Under the pieces are notes generated by a model. It was not told where the DNA came from, ran no database searches, and saw nothing but the letters and a program-made list of their open reading frames with translations. A program made the translations under genes and the position numbers. Below are positions 51,461-62,322 of a DNA stretch of 64,000 nucleotides, one piece after another. This DNA comes from Geosiphon pyriformis. Taxonomy: Eukaryota > Glomeromycota > Glomeromycetes > Archaeosporales > Geosiphonaceae. The stretch is taken from positions 292,817 to 356,816 of the forward strand of contig JAAOMT010000222.1 of NCBI GenBank assembly GCA_016748015.1, given 5' to 3'. Positions within the stretch are counted from its first letter, which is position 1; every line of letters begins with the position of its first letter.

Positions 51461-53001
51461 GGCTAATAAACAGTGGCTTTAACTAAGGAATCCTCTCCAA
51501 AAAAATTGATGTTGGCATAATTAGGTCTTTGGTTGGGAACATTGTTATTGATGGTTCTGTTGTTTTGATTGTCATTGTTTTTGGGAGCTGAAGAAGGCAG
51601 GGGAGAATTGTTACAATCTCTAAAGAAATGTCCAGTTAATCCACAGTGATAACACACAGGTGGGCCACGATTTTGTTGTCTTTGATAAGGGGGTTGCTAA
51701 GGTTGATTAAAATGGGGTTCAAATCTGAGTCTTTGGGGTTATTGATTCTCTTTGACTGCTTAAGCTAAGAGTTCCAGTAACTGGGCAAGATTAGCTGTAA
51801 GTCTATTTATTAACTGTTCATTTGGGTCTTGAGTTTGGGCAGCAAAAAAAGTAGCAGCTATTTGGGGAGCAGAAGCTATAACAGGAGCAGAAACAAAAAC
51901 TAGAAATATGGATTCCAAGTGCATCTTTTAGTTGTCTTCAATTTGTTGGGCAAAGTTCAATGGTCATGTCCATTGTGGGATTGTCTTTTAGAGCCAGAAG
52001 GGGCCAAAAAGCATAGAACAGATCTGTTCTCAATCTTTTTGTAAAGAAATAAATCTTTTGTTTTTCTGTCCAGTTTTTTCCAGAGTCTACTCTTTTAATT
52101 AACTTTCTGATGGCTTTGGCATATTCAGTTACCACTTTATTAGGACCTTGGGTTTTTCTTTCTAGTTCATGCATCATTTAGATATTAAGATAGAAGTTTT
52201 AAATTTCATTTCAAACTGGGTAGTAAAAGAGATGTTGTTTTCTCTAACATTTGCTGGTGCCCATCTAATGATTTTTTGCTGAACATTGGCATTGGTTTCT
52301 TGTAAGAACCAAGTAGCAGGTAAGCCTTAAAGGTAGCCACAAACAATTTGAAACTTATATTCATTATTATATTGGTTGGCTGTGACAACTCTTTTAAAGT
52401 CATTCAACCATTTAATTAGATCTTGTGTATTATTTTTAAACAAGGATAATAGAGTGTTGTTTTTTTTTTCCAAAACAGTTTGTATGTCTTGGAGAGCAAT
52501 CAGAATGTTTTGTTACATAGGATCATTAGCCATTGGTTCAGGAGTTATTGTTTGAGTAGAGTGATCTGATTTACTTAAGAAAAGATCAAAAACAGAAGCA
52601 GTTTGATAGCTTTCTTTTTCTGTTTCAAAAAGAGTTTCAGTTGATTAATGGGCAGCAATCCAAGTATAGATTTAATGATTCAGATATTCAAAATTAGAGG
52701 GCTGTTGTTCAAAGGTTGTAGAATATAAAAGCTGATTGATGCTGTTGTTTCTTTTTTTAAAGTTGTCTTCAAAATAAACTTAATCAAAGTAATAAGTTGT
52801 ATAGGCTGTATAGGTTTCAGCTGAATGCTTATTCAGAAACCAGTTCCAAAAGTCTTGAAATTGTCTGCTAGATTGTTTTTCAATAGGGAAACAAATCAAG
52901 CAGAAGAGCAAAAGATTGAGTTCAATAAAGTCTAGATTGTTTTTGTTGTGTGTTTTAAAGTGTTCTTTTGATTGTTGTGACAGGTATGAATAATCACCCA
53001 T
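51448..53001 (-). pseudogene. Element B gag
   Basis: ATG at 53001 (MGDYSYLSQQSKEHF). It has the same layout as C gag. The CCHC knuckle at about 51657-51616 is intact: C-YH-C-GLTG-H-FFRD-C. The last codons are AAC TAG TAG; the first TAG stands for the Trp codon of C. Stops lie at former Trp and Gln codons. Confidence 0.8.
51454..51460 (-). promoter_or_regulatory. -1 frameshift site, element B
   Basis: The minus strand reads T TTA AAC in the gag frame, followed by TAG TAG. Identical heptamer and phase to element C. Confidence 0.75.
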
Positions 53002-53053
53002 ACAATAAGAAACAAAGTGAATTTTGACAACCTTACAGGAAGCACCACTTTTA

Positions 53054-53684
53054 TGTTATGAGTTGAAGTAACAAGCTAATATATAGCAAAAAAGAACAGG
53101 ATTGTAGGATAATAGAAATAATCAAAGAGATTTCAACTTTAAGGAGTGAATTGAATGAGTAAGAATTCAATGTGCAAGATCAATCTCATAAAATATCTCA
53201 GTTGCTGTACTTTTTAAAAGATAACTAGGGAATCTGAAGATAAAAAGATAGTTTGTACTGTCAACAAATGATCATGTCTGGTATAATTTTATGCCTTACA
53301 TCAGTGCTCTTAGAATTAAATATCAAGTATTAGATGTACTCTTCAGTCACACTTTATTTAATAATCTTCAAATACTACAATTATACAAGTTAGGAAAAGA
53401 ATAGATAAATGCTAACAAGTAATCTTTTATTCCAAGATGTTTAGATACTTGAAGGTAAGAAAAAAAAAATTAGTAATAAGAGAAAAATTAAGATAAAAGT
53501 TGTTATTTTATTTATTTGATTCTTGATTTCTACATACTTTTTTACAGCTAAGAAATTCATCATTTATATAGTTATTAAAAGTGATTAATAATTAGGTCAA
53601 CAACTAAATCAATGATCAGGTCAATGGTCAAATCATTAATCAGGTCAATGATTACTTTCTAAAAATAGAGTGGCTAATTTATAT
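53054..53684 (-). repeat. Element B 5' LTR, downstream part (rest at 61089-61146)
   Basis: On the minus strand the LTR begins at 61146 (TGTTATGATTAAAACTTATAC), is interrupted by element C between 61085 and 53684, and ends CATAACA at 53054. The primer site reads TGGTGCTTCCTGTAAGG just beyond it (about 53047-53031). Confidence 0.9.
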
Positions 53685-53728
53685 TGTTATGGTTGAAACC
53701 CATAATTTTTATTAGTTATCACATGTAT

Positions 53729-54108
53729 NNNNNNNNNNNNNNNNNNNNNNNNNNNNNNNNNNNNNNNNNNNNNNNNNNNNNNNNNNNNNNNNNNNNNNNN
53801 NNNNNNNNNNNNNNNNNNNNNNNNNNNNNNNNNNNNNNNNNNNNNNNNNNNNNNNNNNNNNNNNNNNNNNNNNNNNNNNNNNNNNNNNNNNNNNNNNNNN
53901 NNNNNNNNNNNNNNNNNNNNNNNNNNNNNNNNNNNNNNNNNNNNNNNNNNNNNNNNNNNNNNNNNNNNNNNNNNNNNNNNNNNNNNNNNNNNNNNNNNNN
54001 NNNNNNNNNNNNNNNNNNNNNNNNNNNNNNNNNNNNNNNNNNNNNNNNNNNNNNNNNNNNNNNNNNNNNNNNNNNNNNNNNNNNNNNNNNNNNNNNNNNN
54101 NNNNNNNN
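53729..54108. other. Assembly gap (380 N) in the 5' LTR of element C
   Basis: The first 44 bases of the LTR are present before the gap; after it the sequence resumes inside the primer-site region (CCTGTGAGG). With a 654-bp 3' LTR about 620 bases should be missing, so the gap is undersized by roughly 240 bp. Confidence 0.9.
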
Positions 54109-54146
54109 CCTGTGAGGTAGTCAAAATTCACTTATTCCCTCATTGT

Positions 54147-55703
54147 ATGGGTAATTACTTATATCTGTCACAGCAATCAGAAGAACACTTTGCAGCACAC
54201 AACAGAAATGACCTAGATTTCATTGAACTTAATCCTCTGCCCTCCTGCTTGATCTGCTTTCCCATTGAAGAACAATCCAGCAGACAATTCCAAAACTTTT
54301 GGAACTGGTTCCTGAATGAGCATTTAGCTGAAACCTACACAACTTATACAACCTATTACTTTGATCAAGCTTATTTTGAAGACAACTTTGAAGAAAGAAA
54401 CAACAGTATCAATCAGCTCTTATATTCTACAACTTTTGAACAACAGCCCCCTGATTTCGAATATCTGAATCATCAAATTCATATTTGAATTGCTGTCCAT
54501 CAATCAACAGTAACTTCCCTTAAAACAGAAGAAGAAAGCTACCAAACAGCTCCTATTTTTGATCTCTTCTTAAATGAATCAGAGCACTCTACACAAACAG
54601 TAACTCCTGAACCAATGGCCCAAGATCCAATACAAGTAAACATCCTGGCCACCCTCCAAGGCATACAAACTGCTTTGGGACGAAGAAACAACACTTCACT
54701 ACCCCTATTCAGAGGTGATGCTCAAGATCCAATTGAATGGTTGGACAATTTTGAAAGAGCAGCCACTGCAAACCAGTATGATAATGAATACAAGTTCCAA
54801 ATTGTTGGTGGCTACCTCCAAGGCTCCCCTGCTACCTGGTTTTTACAAGAAACCAATGCTGGTGCTCAACAAAAAATTGTTAGATGAACCCCAGCAAATA
54901 TTGGAGAAAACAATACCTCTTTTACTATCTGGTTTGAAAACAAATTCAGAACCTCCATCTTAATATCCAAATGGCGTATGAAATTAGAAAAAAGAACCCA
55001 AAGTCCTGGTAAAATTGTAACCGAATATGCCAAAGCAATCAGAAAACTCATCAAGCATGTAGACTCTGGTAGAAACTGAACTGAAGAGCAAAAAATCCAC
55101 TCCTTCACAAAAGAATTGAGAACTGATTTATCATATGCTCTTTGGCCTCTCTTGGCTCTGAAAGACAACCTTATAATGAATATGGCTATTGAACTCGCCC
55201 AAAGAATTGAAGATAACCAAAGGATGCATCTGAGATCCACACTTCCAATTTTCGCTCCTGCTCCTGTCATGGCCTCTGCTTCTCAAGTGGCTGCTATTTC
55301 TTTTGCTGCCCAAATCCAAGACCCAAATAAACAATTGATAGATAGACTTACAGCTAACCTTGCCCGGTTATTAGAACCATTGGCACAAGCAGTCAGAGAT
55401 AACCAGCAACCACCAAGACCTAGATATGAACCTCATTTTAACCAGCCTTAGCAACCTCCCTATCAAAGACAGCAAAATCATGGCCCATCTATGTGCTATT
55501 GTTGTGGATTAACTGGATATTATTTAAAAGATTGTAACAATCCTTCATTGCCTTCTCCAGCTCCCAGAAACAATAACAACCAAAACAACAGACCCAACAA
55601 CAACAACAATATCCCCAATCAAAGACCCAATCATGCCAACATCAATTTTTTTGGAGAGAATCCCCTAGTTGAAGCCACTGTTTATCAGTCTTTAAACTGG
55701 TAG
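54147..55703 (+). pseudogene. Element C gag
   Basis: One frame of 519 codons from MGNYLYLSQQSEEHF to LNW-TAG. Four internal stops: TGA 54486, TGA 54885, TGA 55077 (approximately) and TAG 55449, each one G-to-A or C-to-T change from Trp, Arg or Gln. Residues about 150-330 hold the capsid-like retrotransposon gag region (FRGDAQDPIEWLDNFERAA, GGYLQGSPATWF, VTEYAKAIRKLI). A CCHC knuckle C-YC-C-GLTG-Y-YLKD-C at about 55493-55534 has Tyr in place of His. A Pro/Asn-rich tail follows. The product would form the particle and bind genomic RNA. Confidence 0.88.
55691..55697 (+). promoter_or_regulatory. -1 ribosomal frameshift site TTTAAAC, element C
   Basis: In the gag frame the codons are TCT TTA AAC TGG TAG. 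The heptamer T TTA AAC fits X XXY YYZ exactly, and the pol frame that continues without indel to 59764 is -1 relative to gag. The overlap between the frames is only about 30 nt (a TGA closes the pol frame upstream at 55670). Copies B (TTTAAAC) and D (TTTAAAT) keep it. No downstream pseudoknot could be established by eye. Confidence 0.8.
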
Positions 55704-58700
55704 GCGCACCTCCAAAGAGTAAGAGTGCAAGCCAACCAGAAAAAAACCCCTTTTACACTTTTAACTTAACTGATGATGACCATGACATGGATGAACTAGC
55801 AATCAACACCTCAGAACCAACCAGAAAGAAGAAGAAAGCCAAGGTTGATTTCGTTCTAGACTCTAACAAAGCCTCAACTTCTACTGCTGATAATAATGAG
55901 CCACCAAAGGCTAAAGTTTTTAAGAATCCTCCAAAGTTGGAACCCTTAGAAATTGTACAAAAATCTGAACCCTATTCTGTTGTCAAAGATCTCATGAAAA
56001 TCCCAGCACATATTACCTTTGGCCAGTTAATGACCCACCCACAGTTTAGAAAGGATCTTTGTAAATCCTTGATTCCAAAAAAGAAGACACCAAAAACCCA
56101 CAAACACTCTCGCCAAGTTGGACTTGCTGACAACAGCAATGTTACCCCTCTGATTTGTAAAGCCCAAGTGGCTGGATACTTCATTGACTTAATTCTGAAC
56201 AGTGGATCATCTGTTAGTGTCATTGCCAAACACTTCTTGGAAGCAATTGGTAGAAAGCTTGATAAACCTTCTGCTAGACCAATGACCAATGTACATGGTG
56301 ACAAAAAGAAAGAACTGGGTATTGCCAAAGCTGTTCCTGTCCGCATCAATGGAATCAGTATTGAAACTGATATGGAAGTTTCTAAAGCCAAGAAATATAC
56401 CATCATTGTTGACAATGAATGGCTCAAGAAAGCAAAAGCTTTGCTTGATTATGAACTTTGTAAATTAACCATCAGATGTGGTAAGAAACCCATTATGGTT
56501 AAGTGTCGTCATTGGACAACTTCCCCAGTACTCAAACAAAACCAAGAAGAAAGACAATCAGATGAATTAGATAATAAAGAGAGCGATAAAGAAGAAAAAC
56601 AAGAAAAGTAAGAAAAAATTGCTGAACTCGCCTATACCACCTTCATCAGCAATGGCAAACCACTAGATAATGTTAAAGCAGACAAAGAAGGAATCATTGT
56701 AAATGGCAAGCTGATTTGCTGGTCTTATTATAATATTCTTAGAAAAACCTTTGAAAGAAAACCTGGCAAGAAAGTCAAATACAGTTTTTGGTGGCATGGT
56801 CCTTGTGCCCAGTGTTGGTGCAACAAACTCTTGTATTCTTCAAGCAATGAATACAAATCATGCCTGATCTATTACAGAGATTGGAAACCAATCAGTTTGA
56901 TACCCAGAGAAGAATTGAAAGAAATACAGAAGTTCTTTGAAAATAAACCACCTAAGATCCAATCACTGGCTATAGAACAAAAAAAACTCTCCCCAGAAGA
57001 AAGAAAAATAGATATTGAAAATTTGCTGGCTAGAAATAGCCCAGTTATTTCCAAAGAAGATGATACTCCTGGACGTACCCATGTGATACAAAACACCATT
57101 ACCACCAGAGAAACTCGACTTATCTATTTGAAGCCTTATCAATCCAATCAGCACAATGATGAGTTTATCAAGAAAGAGATAAACCAGATGAAAGAACTTG
57201 GATTTATACAAGAAACCAAGAGTGAATGGGCTTTCCCAGTTGTAGTGGTATCCAAAAAAGATGGAACACTACGCTTTTGTGTTGACTATTACCAATTAAA
57301 TGCCATCACTAAAAGAGATATGTACCCACTTCCCAAGATTGATGCAATGTTAGACCAATTCAAAGATGCTGCTTTCTTCTCAACCATTGACTTAACTGCT
57401 GGATTCTGGCAAGTAGAGATGGATCCAGAAAGCAGAAAGAAAACTGTCTTCATCACCAAGTATGGCACCTATGAATTCACAGTCATGCCTTTTGGTCTCA
57501 CCAATGTCCCTCCCACCTTTCAATGCTTAATGAATAAAGTATTTGAATCAGTCAAGGAAAACTTTGTTCTAGTCTATTTGGATGACATAATGGTATACTC
57601 AAAAACCTGTGATGAACACCTGGAACATTTACAAAAGGTTTTTGATCTTCTCAGAAATGCTGGCCTCAAGATCAACCCAATCAAATCTTTCTTTGGAAGA
57701 CAATCCACCCAGTTTCTTGGTCATCTTATCACAAAAGATGGAATCTTTCCTGACCCAGCCAAAGTTGAAAAAGTCCAAAACATCAAACAACCAATGAACA
57801 TTCATGAACTATGCTCTTTTCTTGGTTTGGCCTCTTATTATCGCAAATTTGTCAAGGATTTCTCCAAAATCGTCTCTCCTCTTAATCAGCTACTCAGGAA
57901 AAATGTTAATTACCATTGGAGAACACATTAGCAAAAAGCCTTTGAAACTTTAAAGGAAAAACTGATTACAGAACCCATTCTCAAGCAACCTGATCTAGAT
58001 CGACTCTTTATCTTCCACACTGATGCATCTGGCTTTGGACTTGGTGCTGTTCTCTCCCAGAAAAATGAAGATGGCAAAAAACATGCCATAGCCTATGCCA
58101 GTAGAACTCTTTCCCCAGCAAAACAGAACTATTCAATTACTGAACAAGAATGCTTAGCAGTAGTATGGTCCATTAGTTACTAGAGTAAGTATCTTCTTGG
58201 TGTAAAGTTTTTGGTGATAACAGATTATCAAGCTTTGGTTTGGCTGTGCAACAAAAAGAGGCTAGAACACAAATAGATAACTCGCTGGATACTTCACTTG
58301 GATAAATTCGACTATGATATTTAACATCACAAAAGAGCTAATCATCAAAACACTGACGCTCTCTCCAGATTTATTATTCAGTAACAGAACAACTCTCTCA
58401 AACCAAACCAACTTAATTATTAGTAATTCTTCTTTTTAACAAACATGATAATAGACTTGGACAACTACTCTGCCTTAATGGAATTTTTGGGTAAAGGACA
58501 ATACCCACTGAAATACACAGGACAACAAAGAGAACATTTGTGCAAACAATCAAATTTCTATTTGATTCACCAGAACCAATTTTATAAAAGAAATAGAAAA
58601 GATTTTGACTGTCTTCAGAGAGTCATCAGATTTGAAAAAAGAGAAATTGTGATCTATAATATGCACACTGATCCATTAACTGGACACTTTGGAAAAACAA

Positions 58701-59764
58701 AAACAATTCAGAAAACTCTAGCTTGCTATTATTGGCTTACCTTGGGAAAAGACATTGCTGAATACATCAAAACCTGTGATATCTGCCAAAGAAAAAAAAA
58801 ACCCAATCGCAAAGAAGATATCCATCCAATCTCTGTTGGTCAACTCTTTGACAGAATTGGTATAAATGTTGTTGGATCTTTAACAATAACTTCTGATAGC
58901 ACCAGATACATTATCACAACTATTGACTATCTTACAAAATGGGTAGAAGCAAAAGCCACTCCAGACCAAACAGCAATTTCAATAGCCAATTTCATTTATG
59001 AAGATATTATTTGTCACCACGGCTGCCCCAAAGAACTTTTATCTGACAGAGGAAGAGCTTTTCTTAGTACACTTGTTGAAGAACTTTGCAGAAAAATGGG
59101 AATATGTTACAAACTTTCCTCTTCTTATCACCCCCAAACAAATGGCCTAGTGGAATGTTTCAATAGAACACTATGTGAAACCCTAGCCAAAACCAGTGAA
59201 GAAACAAACTTATGAGACAAAGTACTGCCTTCAGTCTTGTTTGCTTATAGAACTGTGAATCATGACATAACAAGTTATGAACCCTTTTATCTACTCTATG
59301 GACGAATGGCAACCTTATCAATAGAAACTGACATTAAAACAATACTCTTTGAAGAAATAACAATAGGGAATTACAAAGACATTTTGCAAAGAAGACTTGG
59401 TACCATTCTTGACTCATTAGTAGAAGCATGAATAATTGCCTTTGAAAAGATAAAACAATTCCAAGAGAAGCTTAAGAAAAAGAAAACATATAAAACATTT
59501 TCCTTAAGTGTTGGTGACTTAATTTTAGAATGCCATTCAGACAGAGACAATGTCTATAGTGATAAATTCTCTAGCTGATGGAAAGGACCCTTTATAGTCA
59601 ACAAAGTTTTGAACAATAGTTCTTATATCTTACAAGATTAATATGGAACAATCTTCAATGATCGCTTTGTTTATGGCACACAACTCAAGAAATATCACAA
59701 ACGACCTGATTGGTTACCTGTTGTAGTAATACCGACCCAAATAATCAACAAAAATCAGATATAA
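55691..59764 (+). pseudogene. Element C pol polyprotein
   Basis: A single frame of about 1357 codons with nine stops (56609, 57929, 58181, 58274, 58322, 59213, 59429, 59576, 59639) and no indel. Protease: FIDLILNSGSSVSVIAKHF at about 56185 (catalytic Asp is Asn). Cys-rich linker HGPCAQCWC with YKSCLIYYRDW at 56795-56885. RT 57090-57930: FCVDYYQLNAITKRDMYPLP, TIDLTAGFWQVEM, FGLTNVPPTFQ and intact VYLDDIMVYSK. RNase H from 57931: FHTDASGFGLGAVLSQK. Integrase 58445-59764: HTDPLTGHF...CDICQRKKK zinc site, DRIGINVVGSL (first Asp is Asn), LLSDRGRAFLS, NGLVECFNRTLC (Glu kept), and a GPF-type C-terminus without chromodomain. Confidence 0.92.
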
Positions 59765-59805
59765 ATAAATACATTATTCCCAAAACAGAGGTATCTTCAA
59801 TCGAC

Positions 59806-60461
59806 ATGAACAATTATTTCCTAGATCAAAACATTCAAAATGCTTTCTATACTCTCCATGAATACTGAATCAAAAATTATCCAAATGCTACTCTGATCAT
59901 TGGAAAACAAACCACCATAATTAATAACAGTGGAACACATACTGTTGTTAGACCAAAGAAAACTACTACTAGAAGAGAAAGAATTGGTAGCAAAATAGAT
60001 AAGTATTTGCTGAAAAGCATAACAGCAGCAATACTTACACCTTTCATAACAATTGGAAAAATGATTAAGGAAATCTTGCCCATAGACAAAAACTTGTCAT
60101 ATGGAAGACAACTAGAATTCTATGGTCATCTTGGTGAAATCATAGAAGAAATGAAGCTCATAAAGAAAACAACTTCAGAGATACAAATGGAAATTTTGGG
60201 CATTATATGTTTAGATGTCCCAAGAGTTTTAACCATTGCAAGAAGAGCCAAAACTCTTATACAAAGATTTGGTCTTTTGGATACAAAGCTTATTTCGTCT
60301 CAAGTACTATACACTCTATCTACAAAGACTTCAACAAACTAGTTAGTTTTGAGTTAGACAAAACCCTTCAATTAGAATACCCTATAAATAGCTTGATTTT
60401 GCCGGAGCTCAATCTCTTTGGAGAGGATGATGTTATGGTTGAAACCCATAATTTTTATTAG
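59806..60461 (+). pseudogene. Element C ORF3 (env position), unknown function
   Basis: The ATG at 59806 is 41 nt after the pol stop; TAG at 60459-60461 lies 31 nt inside the 3' LTR. The frame has a TGA at about 59869 (Trp in other copies) and one missing base near 60327 compared with D and B. Content: a start MNNYFLDQNIQNAFYTLHEY; a Thr/Lys/Arg-rich block (VVRPKKTTTRRERIGSKIDK); a helical-looking middle (SYGRQLEFYGHLGEIIEEMK, LDVPRVLTIARRAKTLIQRF); and a C-terminus PINSLILPELNLFGEDD. No signal peptide, membrane span or Cys pairs, so not envelope-like. I do not recognise the family. It is present in all four copies. Confidence 0.78.
60420..60430 (+). promoter_or_regulatory. Element C polypurine tract inside ORF3
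   Basis: GGAGAGGATGA directly precedes the 3' LTR start and at the same time encodes Gly-Glu-Asp-Asp of ORF3. Confidence 0.75.
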
Positions 60462-61084
60462 TTATCACATGTATTAGCCACTGATGTCATATAATTAGCC
60501 ATTCTATTTTTAGATAGTGATTATTGACCTGATCAATTACCTAACTGTTAATCTGGTCATTGACCACTTTCATTAGCTATATAAGCAATGAGTCTCTTAG
60601 CAGTAGAAAATCATCTCTCAAACAAGAATCAAATAAATAAAAATAACAACTTTCATTTCAATCACTTTCTTATTGTTAATTTTCCTTTCCCTATCTTTAA
60701 GTATCCGAACATTTTAGGATAAAAGATTACTTGTTGGCCTTTTCCTGACATATATAATTGTAGCATTTAAAGATTATTTGAATAAATGTGACTAAAAAGC
60801 ACAAGTTGATACCTGATATTGAATTCTAAGAGCGCCAACATGAGGCATAGAATTATACTAGTGGTGATCAATTGTTGACAGTATGGACTATCCCTTTACC
60901 TTCAAATTCCCCAGTTACTTTTGAAAAGAATAGCAACTGAGATATTTTATGAGACTGATCTCGCACATTGAATCCATACTCATTCAATTCACTCATTAAA
61001 GTTGAATCCTCTTTGATTATTTCCATCACCCTACAATCTTGTTTTTCCTTGCTATCTGTTAGCTTATTACTCCAACCCATAACA
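60431..61084 (+). repeat. Element C 3' LTR
   Basis: It starts TGTTATGGTT and ends CCCATAACA. Only about three 12-bp U3 units (60520-60565), the fewest of all LTRs here. TATA box TATATAA at 60578-60584. Its first 44 bases equal the visible start of the 5' LTR at 53685-53728. Confidence 0.92.
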
Positions 61085-61088
61085 ATAT

Positions 61089-61146
61089 GACATCAGTGGC
61101 TAATACATGTGATAATTAATAAGAAGTATAAGTTTTAATCATAACA
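61089..61146 (-). repeat. Element B 5' LTR, first 58 bases
   Basis: GACATCAGTGGCTAATACAT and onward to ATCATAACA is the reverse complement of an A-D type LTR start. It joins in sequence to 53684 once C and one ATAT are removed. Confidence 0.92.
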
Positions 61147-61625
61147 ATAGAACTGTAAATCATAATATAACCAATTATGAACCTTTTTATCTGCTCTATG
61201 AATACATAATAACACTATTAATAGAAACTGATATTGAAACAATATTCTTTAAAGAAATTACAATAAAAAATTATAAAAAACATTTTGTAAAGAAAACTTG
61301 ATATCATTTTTGACTTCTTGGTAAAAAAAAGCTTAAGAAGAAAAAAACCTATAAAACACTTTTTTTAAGTGTTAGTAACTTAGTTTTAGAATACTGTTCA
61401 GACAGAGACAATGTCTATAGTAATAAATTTTCTAGTCAGTGAAAAGGACCCTTTATAGTCAACAAAGATTTGAACAATAATTTTTATATCTTACAAGATC
61501 AATATAAAACAATTTTTAATGATTACTCTGTTTATAGTACACAATTCAAAAAATATTACAAATGACCTAATTGGTTGCCTGTTATAATAATACCAACCCA
61601 AATGATTAGCAAAAATCAAGTATAA
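61147..61625 (+). pseudogene. Element A integrase C-terminus after element B
   Basis: It resumes with RTVNHNITNYEPFYLLY and continues to the pol stop TAA at 61623-61625. It aligns with element C 59246-59764. A short deletion is visible near 61320, and the GPF module remains (GPFIVNKDLNNNFYI). Confidence 0.85.
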
Positions 61626-61666
61626 ATAAATGCATCATTTTTAAAACAGAAGTATTTTCAATCAAC

Positions 61667-62322
61667 ATGAATAATTATTTTCTAAATCAAATCATTCAAA
61701 ACACTTTCTTTATTTTCCATGAATATTGGATCAAAACTATCTAAATGCTATTTTGACTATTAAAAAACAGACCACAATAACTGATAACAATAAAACACAT
61801 ACTATTATTAGACTAAAGAAAACAACTACCAAAAAAGAAAAAATTGGTAGCAAAATAGATAAATATCTGTTGGAAAGTATAATAGCAGCTATACTCCCAC
61901 CTTCCAACACAATTGAAAAAACAATTCAAGAAATCTTACCCATAGACAAAAACTTGTCATATGGAAGGCAATTAAAACTCTATGGTTGTCTTAATAAAAT
62001 TATAGAAGATATAAAACTCATGAAGAAAACAATTTTAGAGATACAGACAAAAATTTTGAGCATTATATAATTAGATATCCTAAGAGTTTTGAGTATTGCT
62101 AAAAGAGCCAAAACTCTTATACAAAGATTTGGTCTCTTGGATACAAAACTCATTTTGCTTCAAGTATTATATATCTTATTTATCAAAGATTTCAATAAAC
62201 TAGTTAGCTTTAAGTTAGACAAAACTCTTTAAATAGATTATTTCATGAATAGCTTAATTTTGTCAGAGCTCAATTTTTTTGGAGAAAATGATGTTATAAT
62301 TGAAATTCATACTTTTTATTAG
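61667..62322 (+). pseudogene. Element A ORF3
   Basis: ATG at 61667, TAG at 62320-62322, 31 nt inside the 3' LTR. One base is missing near 61735 relative to D and B, after which 61726-62070 is open (KKTTTKKEKIGSKIDKYLL, SYGRQLKLYGCLNKIIEDIK). Confidence 0.75.

Larger units (their letters stand above)
53685..61084 (+). mobile_element. Element C: innermost and youngest gypsy copy
   Basis: It is inserted into the 5' LTR of B with duplication ATAT (53681-53684 and 61085-61088). 5' LTR from 53685 into the assembly gap; 3' LTR 60431-61084. gag, pol and ORF3 are complete in length. gag and pol have no indel; every premature stop is one transition from a sense codon. It is the best template for reading the family. 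Confidence 0.95.
45998..61146 (-). mobile_element. Element B: middle gypsy copy, inverted inside A
   Basis: It is flanked by ATAG at 45994-45997 and 61147-61150. 3' LTR: 45998-46721. 5' LTR: 61146-61089 plus 53684-53054, split by element C. Internal parts run on the minus strand between 53053 and 46722. All coding parts are present and broken by stops. Confidence 0.92.

Noticed and set aside
53684-54131. Long ORFs consisting of X residues
   Set aside because: They are produced by the run of N at 53729-54108.
54147-59764. Reassigned stop codons (alternative genetic code) to explain in-frame stops in retrotransposon genes
   Set aside because: All three stop codons occur inside transposon frames at different places in different copies, while both host genes read cleanly with the standard code.
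59806-60461. ORF3 as an envelope gene
   Set aside because: No signal peptide, transmembrane span, furin-like site or paired cysteines are visible.
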